A stretch of DNA of 64,000 bases. It comes from JAJVID01 sp050247435 (GTDB lineage: Bacteria > Acidobacteriota > Blastocatellia > RBC074). A program made the translations under genes and the position numbers. Below, piece after piece: positions 27,001 to 35,327 of this stretch. The stretch spans positions 62,001-126,000 of the forward strand of contig JBFWUF010000001.1 of the NCBI GenBank assembly GCA_050247435.1, given 5' to 3'. Below the pieces are notes generated by a model. The model was not told the DNA's origin, made no database searches, and worked only from the letters and a program-made list of their open reading frames with translations. Numbering within the stretch: position 1 is the first letter of the stretch; every line of letters begins with the position of its first letter.

Positions 27001-27147
27001 GGCCTTTGAGGAAGGCTTTGAAGAATGCGCGGAAGCTCTTTCCCACAAAGTCGAGCTTGAAACTGCAAGAACCAGAGTAAAAGCCGCGATCAGAAACCGT
27101 CGTGAGGGCGCCGAAAGTTCGCGGTTCGTGAACCTGGGAATGATCAT
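24025..27147 (-). CDS. exported NHL-repeat protein with C-terminal TIGR03437-type domain
   Basis: A 1040-residue exported protein. The signal peptide covers about residues 15-42. Residues about 55-800 are NHL-type propeller repeats, recognisable by repeated PTGAAVDALGN/LFISDSGNNRLRF-like blocks (for example GAIFIADQGNNRIRRID and RLHIADTRNNRILRQV), enough for two propellers. The last 230 residues form the domain that TIGR03437 describes, with LASESIVAAFGDRLS, APSQVNLQIP, APGLFTANASGQG and LYGTGFRYR. That domain is, to my knowledge, largely confined to Acidobacteriota. Role probably extracellular binding; no enzyme motif is visible. Confidence 0.93.
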   Translation of the reverse strand: MIIPRFTNRELSAPSRRFLIAAFTLVLAVSSSTLWERASAHSSKPSSKAAAKTDTTITTIAGGGFGSNVPAKQAPMVLPTGAALDPLGRGFYVIDEVDGSSLARFVNTTASPVTLAGATIQPNNINLVAGGGLQTNDGVPPRDADLAEVTGLAVDPSGNLLYLTIPAYAAIRVINVSSQSASAYGKTIAPSTISTIAMPDFADFRALAIHPSTRELYFASGRMVFKLDASGASTPFAGGGSPGSSNGDGGPANKARLVTPIGLAFDNSNNLLIADGGNARDILGSVRKVNSGGVITSLAPGLEFPTGITTAANGDAYVALGNAQQVVRITPAGVQTIVAGNPNMLVCDIGSTPACGDNGSATQANLNIPDSATNKTLILAVDAKGFYLPDFRFKRVRYVNLSGAPVTVAGTTIGPQHINTVAGNGLPSPYDGTPATSAELFVPTGAAVDALGNLFISDSGNNRLRFVNRTSAPVTLFVTTPFATTVQPGQIVTLNRDVGDERIDDRITTATFLTPQGLAATPNGLLIVDSQAGALIKIPPTSVTGRRSGVVRFLNTSNTDVTFFPNGGGAKVVIPPGHIKDIAGVRPPMNPQTLSDGMAADKVAFFPTAVAVDRTGAIFIADQGNNRIRRIDAQTAIVSTAHGDGNTQTLSGPTGIAFDGSGRLHIADTRNNRILRQVAVDAAAFSVIADNTLGILRPRDLTVDDSGKIFITNAGTHQILDLEASGVSLGKTSVVAGTGASGFSGDEGSGAQARLSLPNPGTATNDVQVTTNILTLPNRDLIFADTSNNRIRYLKLRSSTPPIASVSAASFAGIELASESIVAAFGDRLSTEIQTATSIPLPMTLAGTVVRVRDSQGSERQAPLFFAAPSQVNLQIPAGTMNGPATIIITGGDNTVSTGTINVATVAPGLFTANASGQGVAAAVMLRLKDDGTQIFEPVAQFDSGQNKFVPTPIDLGASTDQLFLILYGTGFRYRSSLPAATATIGGMNVDVLYAGQVDGFVGLDQSNIRIPRALAGRGVVDVVLTVDGKPANAITIQIK

Positions 27148-27551
27148 CTTAAAACTGCTCCTGTGGCGTTTTGTCGAGGCGATTCAGGCGTGGTCATTTC
27201 CGCGCTGATCATTGAGCAAGCATGGTTGTATCGAGGGGCAAAATCGGCGGTCGGGCGCGCTGAAGCGAAGAGCAGAAACGAATTCAAAGCGGACCAAAAA
27301 CAGCGGTTAATGAATAGGGCAACAAAGACGCAAGCGAATGTCGTCCGCTGCTTCAGGGTGCGCATTAGATCACTAAGCCATTCGCGAAGTCAACAATTAA
27401 GCCCTGCGCCCACAACGCGTGTTGACGGCGTGTCAGGCAACTTCCCGCGCACTCGATTTGGGGCAAACTGATGGTCTTCAAACCGGCGGTTGTCTCGCGC
27501 CGCTCGTTTTTTTGACCGGCCAATCTGGTGTAACAAAGTGGCCGGTTTGGG
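27148..27551. other. intergenic stretch without a supported gene
   Basis: Between the NHL gene start and the hydrolase promoter I see only short frames without family motifs or ribosome binding sites. The region should hold the minus-strand promoter of the NHL gene, but no clear -35/-10 pair stands out. Confidence 0.5.
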
Positions 27552-27580
27552 CTGACAGGCTCCGCGCCACGGCATATAAT
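27552..27580 (+). promoter_or_regulatory. strong-looking sigma70-type promoter
   Basis: CTGACA (27552-27557), 17 bp, TATAAT (27575-27580): close to the consensus with ideal spacing. It points to the secreted hydrolase gene (ATG 27881) with a leader of about 290 nt that contains the 67-bp palindrome at 27694-27760. Confidence 0.75.
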
Positions 27581-27693
27581 CCCACACGTCGGACGATCAA
27601 GCCGGCAACTTTCACTGACAATAAACTCCTTCATCATTGATTGCCTTACTGTCGAATTGGGCATTATCTCGGAGGCAACCCATGTCTCCTCAG

Positions 27694-27760
27694 AAAAGCC
27701 GTGGGGCAGGTTTTCAACCTGCCCGCTGCGGGCAGGTTGAAAACCTGCCCCACGGCTTTT
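27694..27760. repeat. perfect 67-bp palindrome in the hydrolase leader
   Basis: Two 33-bp arms (27694-27726 and 27728-27760) are perfect reverse complements around one base. Each arm holds an internal smaller palindrome (GGCAGGTTTTCAACCTGCC). In the leader RNA it would form one long hairpin about 120 nt upstream of the start codon. Elements translating as QVFNLP...LKTCPT are familiar to me from other genomes. Confidence 0.95.
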
Positions 27761-27880
27761 CATTGTTTCAGGGCGTCGCAACGCGACATGAAGGCTCCTT
27801 TGAACAGCATCAGGATCGGCTTTATCGCGGGCGGGATTGTCGCTTGCGTGGCTGCTCAGGAGAACCGGAGGAAAGAAATA

Positions 27881-28786
27881 ATGAAGCAGTACCGGCTCAG
27901 CGCCTGTCTTTTTTTGACGCTCTGCCTTTTCGGCGTCGCATCGGCGCAGGATTTGAAATGGGAAGCAGTCAAATACCGCGCGGTCGAAGACGTGGTTTAC
28001 GGCCAAAAGGACGGAATGGGTTTGACTATGGATGTGTTGATTCCTGAAACCAAACCCAAAAAGATCGGCGTCATATTCATTGTCAGCGGTAGTTGGAAAT
28101 CGCGCAAAAACGCCGTTCTCGAAGACGAGGAGAAACAACGCAAGCAGCATTGGGCGCAAGGCTTGCTCAACGGCGGCTACACGCTCTTTCTGGTTCGACA
28201 CGGCAGCGCGCCGCGATATTTCATCCCGGAAATGATCTCCGACGTTCGGCGCGGGATCAGGTTCGTTCGATCTCGCGCGAAAGATTACGGCGTTGATCCA
28301 AATCGCATTGGCATTTCGGGAGCGTCATCGGGAGCGCATCTTGCGTTGATGGCCGCACTGACGGCTGACGACGGCAAACCCGACGCGAAAGACCCGGTCG
28401 AGCGAGTGAGCAGCCGCGTTCAGGCCATCGTCGCATGGTTCCCACCGACTGATCTGATTAATTTCGGTGGCAATGGCGGCTACAAGAGAGCAGGCGCATT
28501 GCGACCGACGCTCTTCCAGGAAATGTTCGGCAAGGTGACTGATCTTGAAGCGCAGTTGAAATCAATCTCTCCGATCAATTTCGTCAATCAGGACGCGCCG
28601 CCGCTGTTGCTTATTCACGGCGACGCCGATAAAACTGTGCCGATACAGCAATCGCAAGCTCTCAAATCGAAATACGAGGAAATGAAGCGGCCAGTAAAGC
28701 TGATTGTTCAACCCGGCGGGCCGCACACTTACTGGCTGGGGATTGAGAAAAACTACCCGGAGATTTGGGGGTGGTTCGGCAAGTAA
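27881..28786 (+). CDS. exported alpha/beta hydrolase (esterase/lipase type)
   Basis: A 301-residue protein with a signal peptide (about residues 1-21, ending GVASAQ). It is an alpha/beta hydrolase of the BD-FAE/acetyl-esterase type. ISGASSGAHLAL carries the nucleophile Ser, LLIHGDADKTVP carries the acid Asp, and GGPHTYW carries the catalytic His. The oxyanion region (VIFIVSGSW) differs from the usual HGGG. CGGAGGAAAG before ATG 27881 supports this start; the longer frame upstream only translates the palindrome. Substrate likely an acylated sugar or peptide-like ester; this is inference. Confidence 0.9.
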   Translation: MKQYRLSACLFLTLCLFGVASAQDLKWEAVKYRAVEDVVYGQKDGMGLTMDVLIPETKPKKIGVIFIVSGSWKSRKNAVLEDEEKQRKQHWAQGLLNGGYTLFLVRHGSAPRYFIPEMISDVRRGIRFVRSRAKDYGVDPNRIGISGASSGAHLALMAALTADDGKPDAKDPVERVSSRVQAIVAWFPPTDLINFGGNGGYKRAGALRPTLFQEMFGKVTDLEAQLKSISPINFVNQDAPPLLLIHGDADKTVPIQQSQALKSKYEEMKRPVKLIVQPGGPHTYWLGIEKNYPEIWGWFGK

Positions 28787-28791
28787 AAGTA

Positions 28792-28930
28792 ATGTCCGGC
28801 AAGCCGTCAGTAAGCTGCCAGCATTCTGGCGCCTTGCCGCTGGGGTTACGCGATCAGCCTTTTGTTTTTCAATCAGACCTTTCCAAAAACAGGCGGCAAG
28901 CTGCCAGCTTACTGACGGCTTGCCGAACAT
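28792..28930. repeat. 31-bp inverted repeat directly upstream of the oxidoreductase
   Basis: Arms 28792-28822 and 28900-28930 pair with two mismatches over 31 bp. The core CGGCAAGCCGTCAGTAAGCTG is related to the TGTCCGACAAGCTGCCAGC family at 40762, 42241 and 11026 by its TGTCCG end and AAGCTGCCAGC core. The right arm ends just before the ribosome binding site AAGGAG of the next gene. Confidence 0.9.
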
Positions 28931-28942
28931 CAAGGAGACGTT

Positions 28943-30295
28943 ATGAGCAAGACCACACGCAGAGATTTCATCAAGACAACTTCGGCGGCTGCGGCTGGGA
29001 TCACGATGACGAGCATTCCGGCGGCGAGCTATGGCCGCGTGCTCGGCTCGAATGGCAAAGTCCGCACCGCGATAGTCGGCGCCGGTGATCGCATGATGCA
29101 ATCACTGGTTCCAGCATTTTTCAGCCAGGCTGAGGAACTCAATTTTGAACTCGTCGCGGTCTGCGACATCTGGAAACATCATCGCGAGACCAACACCGCG
29201 AAAATTCAGAACGGTGAGAAGTACAAGAACAAAGCTTCGAAGATCGCGACGGCTCGCAATACCGACGAGCTATACGCGATGAAGGACATTGACGCGGTAA
29301 TCATCGCCACGGCCGATTTTCAGCATGCCTATCACGCCATCGAAGCCGTCAAGGCAGGCAAGGATGTCTACGCCGAGAAGCCGTTCGCCAACATCATGAA
29401 AGATGCGAATGAGGCGTTGAAAGTGATCGGCGGGTCGAAACAGGTCTTCCAGGTCGGCACGCAGCGACGTTCGACATCGAGTTACATGCGCGCCAAAGAA
29501 TATCTGGATTCCGGCAAATTTGGCGACATCGTGTTTGCGGATATGACCTGGAACGTCAATCAGCCGGGACGCTGGCGCCGTCCGAAGGTCGTGCCGCTGA
29601 TGAAGGAGCAGGACACTGATTGGAAGCGCTTCCTGATCAACCGTGATCCGAAGCTGCCATTCAATCCGCGCCACCATCTTGAGTTCCGCCTCTTCTGGCC
29701 ATTCTCATCAGGCATCCCGGATCAATGGATGGTTCACCAGATTGACACCGTACACTGGTTCACCGGCATTCCGCATCCGCGCAGTGTCGTGGCCAACGGC
29801 GGCTTGTATCTGTGGAAAGATGGGCGCACGAACTGGGACACGATGACGGCTGTCTTCGATTATCACAATCCGAAGACGGACAAATCGTTCCAGGTGCTTT
29901 ACGCGTCGCGCCAGACGAACGAAGCGGGCGACGTGAAGGAGATCTACTTCTCCAACGGTGGCACGCTCAATCTGGATACGAACAAGGTCACGCCTGAAGG
30001 CGGTTTGAAGGAGAACTACGCGAGGGCGATGGGCAAGAAAGCCAACCTGCTGGAACCTTTCACCCTCTCGGACGAAGGCGGGATGGAAACATCCGCCAAC
30101 ACGGGCGTGGACAAACAGACTGTCGCGCATATGCGCAACTGGATGCAGTGTGTCCAAAGCCGCAACCGGAAGACCAACGCCGACATTCACGCGGCTTATA
30201 ATCACTCGGTCGCGCTTTGCATGACGATCGAAGCCATCCAGACCGGTAAGAAGGTCACGTTCAACGACAAGACGCAGGAAGTCGTGACAGCCTGA
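28943..30295 (+). CDS. exported Gfo/Idh/MocA-family oxidoreductase
   Basis: A 450-residue NAD(P)-binding oxidoreductase with a twin-arginine signal (TTRRDFIKTTSAAAAG, residues about 4-20), so it is folded in the cytoplasm and exported. The Rossmann loop is IVGAGDRM, and YAEKPFANIM holds the conserved EKP Lys. The C-terminal half is the family's substrate-binding beta sheet with HQIDTVHW. Substrate is likely a sugar or sugar derivative. AAGGAG supports the start. The PmoA-like gene follows 84 bp downstream, a pairing often seen in Acidobacteriota and Planctomycetota and suggestive of secreted carbohydrate metabolism. Confidence 0.93.
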   Translation: MSKTTRRDFIKTTSAAAAGITMTSIPAASYGRVLGSNGKVRTAIVGAGDRMMQSLVPAFFSQAEELNFELVAVCDIWKHHRETNTAKIQNGEKYKNKASKIATARNTDELYAMKDIDAVIIATADFQHAYHAIEAVKAGKDVYAEKPFANIMKDANEALKVIGGSKQVFQVGTQRRSTSSYMRAKEYLDSGKFGDIVFADMTWNVNQPGRWRRPKVVPLMKEQDTDWKRFLINRDPKLPFNPRHHLEFRLFWPFSSGIPDQWMVHQIDTVHWFTGIPHPRSVVANGGLYLWKDGRTNWDTMTAVFDYHNPKTDKSFQVLYASRQTNEAGDVKEIYFSNGGTLNLDTNKVTPEGGLKENYARAMGKKANLLEPFTLSDEGGMETSANTGVDKQTVAHMRNWMQCVQSRNRKTNADIHAAYNHSVALCMTIEAIQTGKKVTFNDKTQEVVTA

Positions 30296-30301
30296 AATGT
30301 G

Positions 30302-30348
30302 AAGGCGGAGGAATGGGGGATGAATGTTGACCCTCGTTCTTCCGCCTT
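30302..30348. repeat. short imperfect palindrome between oxidoreductase and PmoA-like genes
   Basis: AAGGCGGAGGAA (30302-30313) pairs with TTCTTCCGCCTT (30337-30348) with one mismatch, and a second TTCTTCCGCC word follows. It starts 6 bp after the oxidoreductase stop codon. Confidence 0.75.
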
Positions 30349-30379
30349 TTCTTCCGCCAACATCGAACGAGAAAAAATT

Positions 30380-31420
30380 ATGAAGCAAATAGGCGTTTTT
30401 TTTCTAACACTCAGTTTTATCTCGATGGCTTCACTTTCCGCCCATGCCCAGAGCGTCAAAATCGCCGAGAATAAAGAGAAGAAGCAACTCGACGTGACCG
30501 TTGACGGCCAGTTGTTCACATCCTATGTTTACTGGGACGATCAGAAGAAGCCGATCCTCTATCCGCTGAAGACTTCGAAGGGAACCGTCGTCACTCGCAA
30601 CTTTCCGCTGGCCAAAGTCGCGGGCGAACGCACAGATCACCCGCACCACATTTCGATGTGGTTCAACTACGGTAATATCAACGGCGTTGATTTCTGGAAC
30701 AACAGCGGCGGCAAAGGCTCCGAGAAGATGGGCACGATCAAGCACACCGCCGCCAAGGCGATCAAGAACGGCAAAGGCCAGGGGCAGTTGGACGTGACGA
30801 TGGATTGGATCATGCCCGACGGATCGAAGGTGATGCGGCAGGACGAGACGATAATCTTCCGCGCCGCGAAGGACATTCGCATCATTGACCGCATCATCAC
30901 GCTGACCGCGCAGGATAAAAAAGTCGTCTTCGGCGACAGCAAGGAGGGCGCGCTCGGCATCCGCGTCACGCGCCAACTCGAAGAGCCTTCAACCAGGCCC
31001 GAAATCTTCACTGACGAACACGGCAATCCAACCAAAGTGCCGGTGATGGACAACACCGGCGTTGCTGGCGTCTACCTGAGCAGCGAGGGCAAGGTCGGCG
31101 AGAAGGAAGCCTGGGGGACAAGGGCCAAGTGGATGACGCTTTCCGGAGCCGTCAAAGGCGAAGACGTTGTGATCGGCATCTTCGATCATCCGAAGAATCC
31201 GACCTATCCCACCTACTGGCATTCACGCGGCTACGGCCTGTTCGCAGCGAATCCGTTCGGCGCCAAAGAATTCACCAAAGGCGCGACGACCTTGAATTAC
31301 ACGCTCGAACCGGGGCAGAAAGCGACGTTCCGTTTCCGCGTGCTGATCAATTCAGGCAAGCTCACGAAAGAACAGACCGAAGCTCTTTATCAGCAATTCC
31401 TGAAAGACGTTAAAAACTGA
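30380..31420 (+). CDS. exported PmoA-like (DUF6807) family protein
   Basis: A 346-residue protein with a signal peptide (about residues 1-23, ending SAHAQ). It matches the family annotated as 'methane oxygenase PmoA' (DUF6807), a label that does not imply methane oxidation. Visible marks are HPHHISMWFNYG near residue 95, a run of paired beta strands, and HSRGYGLFAANPFG near the C-terminus. The conserved His suggest a metal or sugar site. ATG 30380 gives the proper signal peptide; the longer frame would translate the palindrome. Partner of the Gfo/Idh/MocA protein upstream. Function unknown. Confidence 0.88.
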   Translation: MKQIGVFFLTLSFISMASLSAHAQSVKIAENKEKKQLDVTVDGQLFTSYVYWDDQKKPILYPLKTSKGTVVTRNFPLAKVAGERTDHPHHISMWFNYGNINGVDFWNNSGGKGSEKMGTIKHTAAKAIKNGKGQGQLDVTMDWIMPDGSKVMRQDETIIFRAAKDIRIIDRIITLTAQDKKVVFGDSKEGALGIRVTRQLEEPSTRPEIFTDEHGNPTKVPVMDNTGVAGVYLSSEGKVGEKEAWGTRAKWMTLSGAVKGEDVVIGIFDHPKNPTYPTYWHSRGYGLFAANPFGAKEFTKGATTLNYTLEPGQKATFRFRVLINSGKLTKEQTEALYQQFLKDVKN

Positions 31421-31438
31421 AGACAGATCAAATCTGAA

Positions 31439-31504
31439 AAACGAAAGGCAAAGGGAAGAGTCCGATCGCTCGCGCGATGACTTTTCCGCTTTGCCTTTTG
31501 GTTT
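31439..31504. repeat. imperfect palindrome after the PmoA-like gene
   Basis: AACGAAAGGCAAAGGGAAGAGT (about 31440-31461) pairs with ACTTTTCCGCTTTGCCTTTTGGTT (31480-31503), with about four mismatches. A GC-rich inner stem (CGATCGCTCGCGCGATG) is possible. It lies between the convergent PmoA-like and zinc-ribbon genes and may also act as a terminator. Confidence 0.8.
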
Positions 31505-31549
31505 ATCTGAAAATGTTGATGTTGCTCGCGCTTCAGGCCGATTCTGAAC

Positions 31550-31741
31550 TTAAGCCGGGCGGCGTCCTCGTGAAGGCGCGACCGTCTTGCGTATCCCCGC
31601 GATCCAGAAATCCAAACGCGTCTTTGGCGGCTTGTTGGTGGTAGCGGAAGAAGAAGTGTTTTGAACGGGTACCGCGCGTCCACAATTTGGGCAGCAACGA
31701 GAATAGGCGAATATGGGGTAGTTACAATTCTTGCACTGCAT
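31550..31741 (-). CDS. small zinc-ribbon protein
   Basis: A 63-residue protein with an N-terminal zinc ribbon (MQCKNCNYPIF, then CCPNCGRAVP) and a basic C-terminal tail. ATG 31741 has GGAGGA about 9 bases upstream and a matching minus-strand promoter further up. Upstream of the start lies a 15-bp direct repeat (AGCCAATTTGGCGGC twice, about 31756-31785), which would encode an Ala/Lys/Leu stretch if the longer frame were used. Function unknown; small ribbons of this kind often bind nucleic acid or regulators. Confidence 0.7.
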   Translation of the reverse strand: MQCKNCNYPIFAYSRCCPNCGRAVPVQNTSSSATTNKPPKTRLDFWIAGIRKTVAPSRGRRPA

Positions 31742-31837
31742 CGGGGCATATCCTCCAGCCAATTTGGCGGCAGCCAATTTGGCGGTCAATTTTGGAGTCT
31801 CGACTACTTTGTAGAACAGCGACGGGGGAGGTTTCTC

Positions 31838-31865
31838 ATTATAATCCCCTCTTCTAATTTGTCTA
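31838..31865 (-). promoter_or_regulatory. candidate promoter of the zinc-ribbon gene
   Basis: On the minus strand TAGACA (31865-31860), 16 bp, TATAAT (31843-31838). The ATTATAAT core is self-complementary, so a plus-strand reading is also possible, but no plus-strand gene follows. Confidence 0.5.
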
Positions 31866-32014
31866 GATAGGCGTATGGAAATTCTACAGACCGTGACGGA
31901 AAATTTTCTCGGCTATCGCCATAGGTGATCATTTTGACCACCTCCTTGGCGCGCCGTTCCGGAAATCGTACATCTAACGCGATCTGAAATCCGCCAGAAT
32001 CTTTTCTGAACGCC

Positions 32015-33442
32015 CTATCTGGCCAGCCGCAAACTGCGGATAATCCTCTCGAACGCGGGTTTGTAAACGTTGGCTTCATCTTCCGGCGCGATGGTGATGA
32101 TGTAAAACATCCGGCCGTCAGCCGTGACTGTCGTGTAAGTCACGTCAACTTCGACAACGCCGTTGATCGCTGATGGGCCTGAGACGATTGCGTAATAGCC
32201 TTCTTGCCCGCCGAAATCCATCGGTTGCGGCGCGCGCGCGATCTGGAAATCGGCATTGCTTGCGAGCTGTTGTTGGATGAAGGCTTCGGTGGCCGACCGC
32301 AGGTCGCGCTGTTCAACGCTGCGCGCGCCAATAAAAATTCCGTGCGTGACCATCATGTTGCCGTTGTAATTTCCGTAGGCTCCTTTGGGCGCGAAGATCA
32401 TCTCGGAATTGCCAGCGCTGAGCGCGTCCCAATTCGTGGGAATTTGAACGCCGAACGATCCGTCGTTCGGCTGATAGTCATTGAACTGCGCCGCCGGACG
32501 CTGTGGGCGATTACCGATTTCGAGATCTGCCGGGTCCTCGCCTATGCGCCGCAACTGGCTTTCCTCGCTCAACGAAGACTCGCGCCCGGTTAAACGCGCC
32601 TTGACCGCCTCGAATTCGGATGTTGTGTGGACAGGGTTCGAGGCGACAGGCAGTTTGGGAATTTCGTCCAGGATATATTTGATCCGGTTGCCGGGGTCGG
32701 GGTGATCGCTCAGCATTTCAGGCACGCTCTGTCCGCCTTGCGCCTCCAGCGTTTTGAAAAAATTGGCCATGTCGCGCGGGTCGTAACCCGCCTCGGCTAG
32801 AATGCGCGCGCCTTCCAGATCGGCCTCTTTTTCAGCGGCCCGGCCATATTTCAAAAAGAGCATGTTGGCGCCAAGTCCACCAATTGCGCCGACCGCACGG
32901 CCCAGATCAGGGTTTTCACCGCTCCCCGCGATTGAACCCAAAATGCCCAGCCCCATCTCCGCCAATTGCGCTTTCGTCGCCTGATTGGTGCCGTGACGCA
33001 AGGCCGCGTGCGCGATCTCGTGCGCCATCACTCCGGCCAACTCGCCTTCGTTGCGAGCCTCCGCTATCGTGCCGGCGTTGACGAACAGAAATCCGCCGGG
33101 CAGAGCGAAGGCGTTGATCTCGCGTGTCGCGACGACCCGGAACTGATAAGGGAATCTTTCGCCAGCGGCTTTCGACGCGAGCTTCGCGCCGAGCTGTTTG
33201 ATGTAACCGTCAATCCGAGGATCGTCGAGCATCGGCGTTTCGGTCAGAATCTGTTGAGCCGATTGGCGGCCCATCTCGACATCCTGTTCAGGGCTGAAGA
33301 GATTGAACCCGGGTTTGAAACGAGGCTGTGAACGCGAACCCGGCGGCGCCTGCATACTGCCTTGTTGCGACCCGCCGCAGTTCAACTGCCCGATGAGCAA
33401 CGAAATCGCCAATAACGACAGCGCTATTCTGCGTTTGAACAT
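32015..33442 (-). CDS. M48-family metalloprotease lipoprotein
   Basis: A 475-residue zinc protease of the M48 family. The signal ends in a lipobox-like LIGQLNCGG, so it is probably lipid-anchored in the periplasm. HEIAHAALRHG is the HExxH zinc motif, and EKEADLEGARI supplies the third ligand and downstream Asp/Glu. The C-terminal 180 residues form an added beta-rich domain of unknown role (from about FNDYQPNDGSFGVQIP). This layout fits BepA/LoiP-type quality-control proteases with an extra domain. ATG 33442 is supported by AAGGAG. It is the last gene of the phoU-phoB-phoR-dut run, 90 bp after dut. Confidence 0.92.
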   Translation of the reverse strand: MFKRRIALSLLAISLLIGQLNCGGSQQGSMQAPPGSRSQPRFKPGFNLFSPEQDVEMGRQSAQQILTETPMLDDPRIDGYIKQLGAKLASKAAGERFPYQFRVVATREINAFALPGGFLFVNAGTIAEARNEGELAGVMAHEIAHAALRHGTNQATKAQLAEMGLGILGSIAGSGENPDLGRAVGAIGGLGANMLFLKYGRAAEKEADLEGARILAEAGYDPRDMANFFKTLEAQGGQSVPEMLSDHPDPGNRIKYILDEIPKLPVASNPVHTTSEFEAVKARLTGRESSLSEESQLRRIGEDPADLEIGNRPQRPAAQFNDYQPNDGSFGVQIPTNWDALSAGNSEMIFAPKGAYGNYNGNMMVTHGIFIGARSVEQRDLRSATEAFIQQQLASNADFQIARAPQPMDFGGQEGYYAIVSGPSAINGVVEVDVTYTTVTADGRMFYIITIAPEDEANVYKPAFERIIRSLRLAR

Positions 33443-33532
33443 ATCGCGCGTTCTCCTTGAAAGTGTGTGAAGCAAACGTCGTTAATGATCTTGTAGCCGA
33501 CGGTGTGCAAATGCAAGCGACATTCTCAAGGC

Positions 33533-33970
33533 TTACCTTCCCGTTGAGCCGAACCCCCCGCCGCCACGTTCGGTCTCGCTCAATTCTTCGGCCCAATCGT
33601 AATCGCAAGCCGCCGCGCGCTCGACGATCAGTTGCGCGATGCGATCACCGGCCTTGAAGCTCACTGGTTCAGCTCCAAGGTTGATGAGCAAAACCAGCAA
33701 CTCGCCGCGATAATCGCTGTCTACGACTCCGGCGAGCGTGTCAATGCCGTGGCGCGTGGCCAGACCTGAACGTGGAGCGACGCGGCCATACCATCCGGCT
33801 GGTATCTCAATGGCTATCCCTGTCGGCACGGATTTTCGTTCGCCCGGCGGCAGCGTGAAATCTTCGACGCAGCAAAGATCGGCGCCTGCTGCAAGGTTTG
33901 ATCCGCGCGCGGGCAGTTTGGCTTTGGGATGAAGTCTTTTGGTTTTGATGTGGAAATTGGATTCGAGCAT
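33533..33970 (-). CDS. dut: dUTP diphosphatase
   Basis: A 145-residue trimeric dUTPase that hydrolyses dUTP to dUMP and pyrophosphate. All five motifs are visible: AGADLCC, PRSGLATRHG, GVVDSDYRGEL (uracil-binding hairpin with catalytic Asp), GDRIAQLIV and the C-terminal GGGGFGSTGR arm that closes the site. Start follows phoR by 6 bp, so the two are co-transcribed, an uncommon pairing. Confidence 0.97.
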   Translation of the reverse strand: MLESNFHIKTKRLHPKAKLPARGSNLAAGADLCCVEDFTLPPGERKSVPTGIAIEIPAGWYGRVAPRSGLATRHGIDTLAGVVDSDYRGELLVLLINLGAEPVSFKAGDRIAQLIVERAAACDYDWAEELSETERGGGGFGSTGR

Positions 33971-33976
33971 GGATTG

Positions 33977-35326
33977 TCATCGCTTTGCCGCATAGGTTGC
34001 GGGTTCTATCTCTGATTGCGTTTGATCTGTGGAGGATGCCGCGCGCATCGGCAGTTTGATCGAGAATTCGCTGCCTGTTCCGGCCTGGCTTGTGACGTAA
34101 GCTTCGCCTCCGTGCGCGCGGGCAAGATGCTTGACAATGGCCAAACCCAGCCCGGTGCCTCCGGCTTCGCGCGAACGCGCCTTGTCCACGCGATAAAAAC
34201 GCTCGAAGACGCGCGGCAAGTGTTCGGGCGAAATTCCAGGCCCCGTGTCGCACACCTTGATCATCTGGCCGCCTTCCAGGTCCTGCGCGTGAACGGTAAC
34301 AGCGCCGCCAGGACGGTTGAATTTGATCGCGTTGTCCACCAGATTGATCAGAATTTGTTCGAGCCGCCGCCGGTCTGCGTTGATGTAAAAATCTTCGGCG
34401 ACCTGGTTGTGAAGCATAACGCCGTGTTTGGCCGCGCGATGCGAAAGGCCGTTGAAGACCTCGCCGATTATCTGATGCAATGGCAATCGCTCGATCGTCA
34501 GCCGCGCCGCGCCCGATTCAATCGCGGAGAGTTCGGAGATGTCGTTGACCAAAGCTCTCATCCGATCAGTGTTGCGCTGGATCGTGTGCAGGAAGCGGAG
34601 GCTGTTTTCAGGATCGTCAATGCCGCCGTCGAGCAGCGTTTCGGTGTAAGCAGTGATCGCAGCCAGCGGCGTCCTGAGTTCATGCGAAACGTTGGAAAGG
34701 AACTCCTGCCGAACGCGTTCGAGCATTTCGAGCTTTGTGACATCAATGAACGCGCAGACCACACCGTCAATTTGATTTTCAGATAAACGCAGCGGCGCCG
34801 CGTGTAACCTCAGTATTCTGCGATTCTGCGATCCGGCGTCGCTCGAACGCGTTTCGATACGAGCTTCGGCGCGCTCACCGGTGGCCAGCACGTGTGAAAA
34901 AACTTTGTGCAGTTGCGGGTCGCGGCTGAGGTTGGTTAAGCGAATCACCGGACGTTGTCCGATGCTCAAAATATCTCGCGCCGCATCGTTGATGATCAGC
35001 ACGTTCGAGTCGCGGCCTGTGATGACCAGACCCTCGGCGACGGAAGCCACGATTGAACGCAGCAGATTTTCGTCGCGTTCGGATTTCACTAGCGCGTCCT
35101 GCAATCGCTGGTTGGTCTGTTCCTGCTCGTTAAGCAAACTGACCTGCTGGCTGAATACGTACCGCGCGATGAAGATGGTCGTAACGCCGACCACGATGGT
35201 TGAAATGATGTGTGAAGTGACAACTCCCATCTGCGGGAAGAGCACGGTCTTCGCGGTTTCGTAAGCCGCGAAGAATGTGACTACCGCGATGGTGGCGAGA
35301 ATAATTTTTTTTGTCTGAGCCGTCAT
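33977..35326 (-). CDS. phoR: PhoR-like sensor histidine kinase
   Basis: A 449-residue histidine kinase with two N-terminal membrane helices (about residues 8-25 and 33-52), a short coiled coil and a PAS domain (about 75-190). The HisKA domain carries FLSNVSHELRTPL (phosphorylated His). The ATPase domain has LVDNAIKFN (N box), CDTGPGISPEH (G1) and GGTGLGLAIVKH (G2). There is almost no outer loop, as in PhoR that senses through the Pst-PhoU complex. ATG 35326 lies one base after the phoB stop, so they are one operon. Neighbouring phoU makes the phosphate role likely. Confidence 0.92.
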   Translation of the reverse strand: MTAQTKKIILATIAVVTFFAAYETAKTVLFPQMGVVTSHIISTIVVGVTTIFIARYVFSQQVSLLNEQEQTNQRLQDALVKSERDENLLRSIVASVAEGLVITGRDSNVLIINDAARDILSIGQRPVIRLTNLSRDPQLHKVFSHVLATGERAEARIETRSSDAGSQNRRILRLHAAPLRLSENQIDGVVCAFIDVTKLEMLERVRQEFLSNVSHELRTPLAAITAYTETLLDGGIDDPENSLRFLHTIQRNTDRMRALVNDISELSAIESGAARLTIERLPLHQIIGEVFNGLSHRAAKHGVMLHNQVAEDFYINADRRRLEQILINLVDNAIKFNRPGGAVTVHAQDLEGGQMIKVCDTGPGISPEHLPRVFERFYRVDKARSREAGGTGLGLAIVKHLARAHGGEAYVTSQAGTGSEFSIKLPMRAASSTDQTQSEIEPATYAAKR

Positions 35327-35327
35327 T

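Noticed and set aside
27365..28201. 278-residue minus-strand frame opposite the secreted hydrolase
   Set aside because: It is antisense to a gene with a full catalytic triad and translates the palindrome; no ribosome binding site or family marks.
31804..32079. 91-residue minus-strand frame upstream of the zinc-ribbon gene
   Set aside because: It overlaps the end of the M48 gene and the candidate promoter, has no ribosome binding site that I can see, and no recognisable motif.
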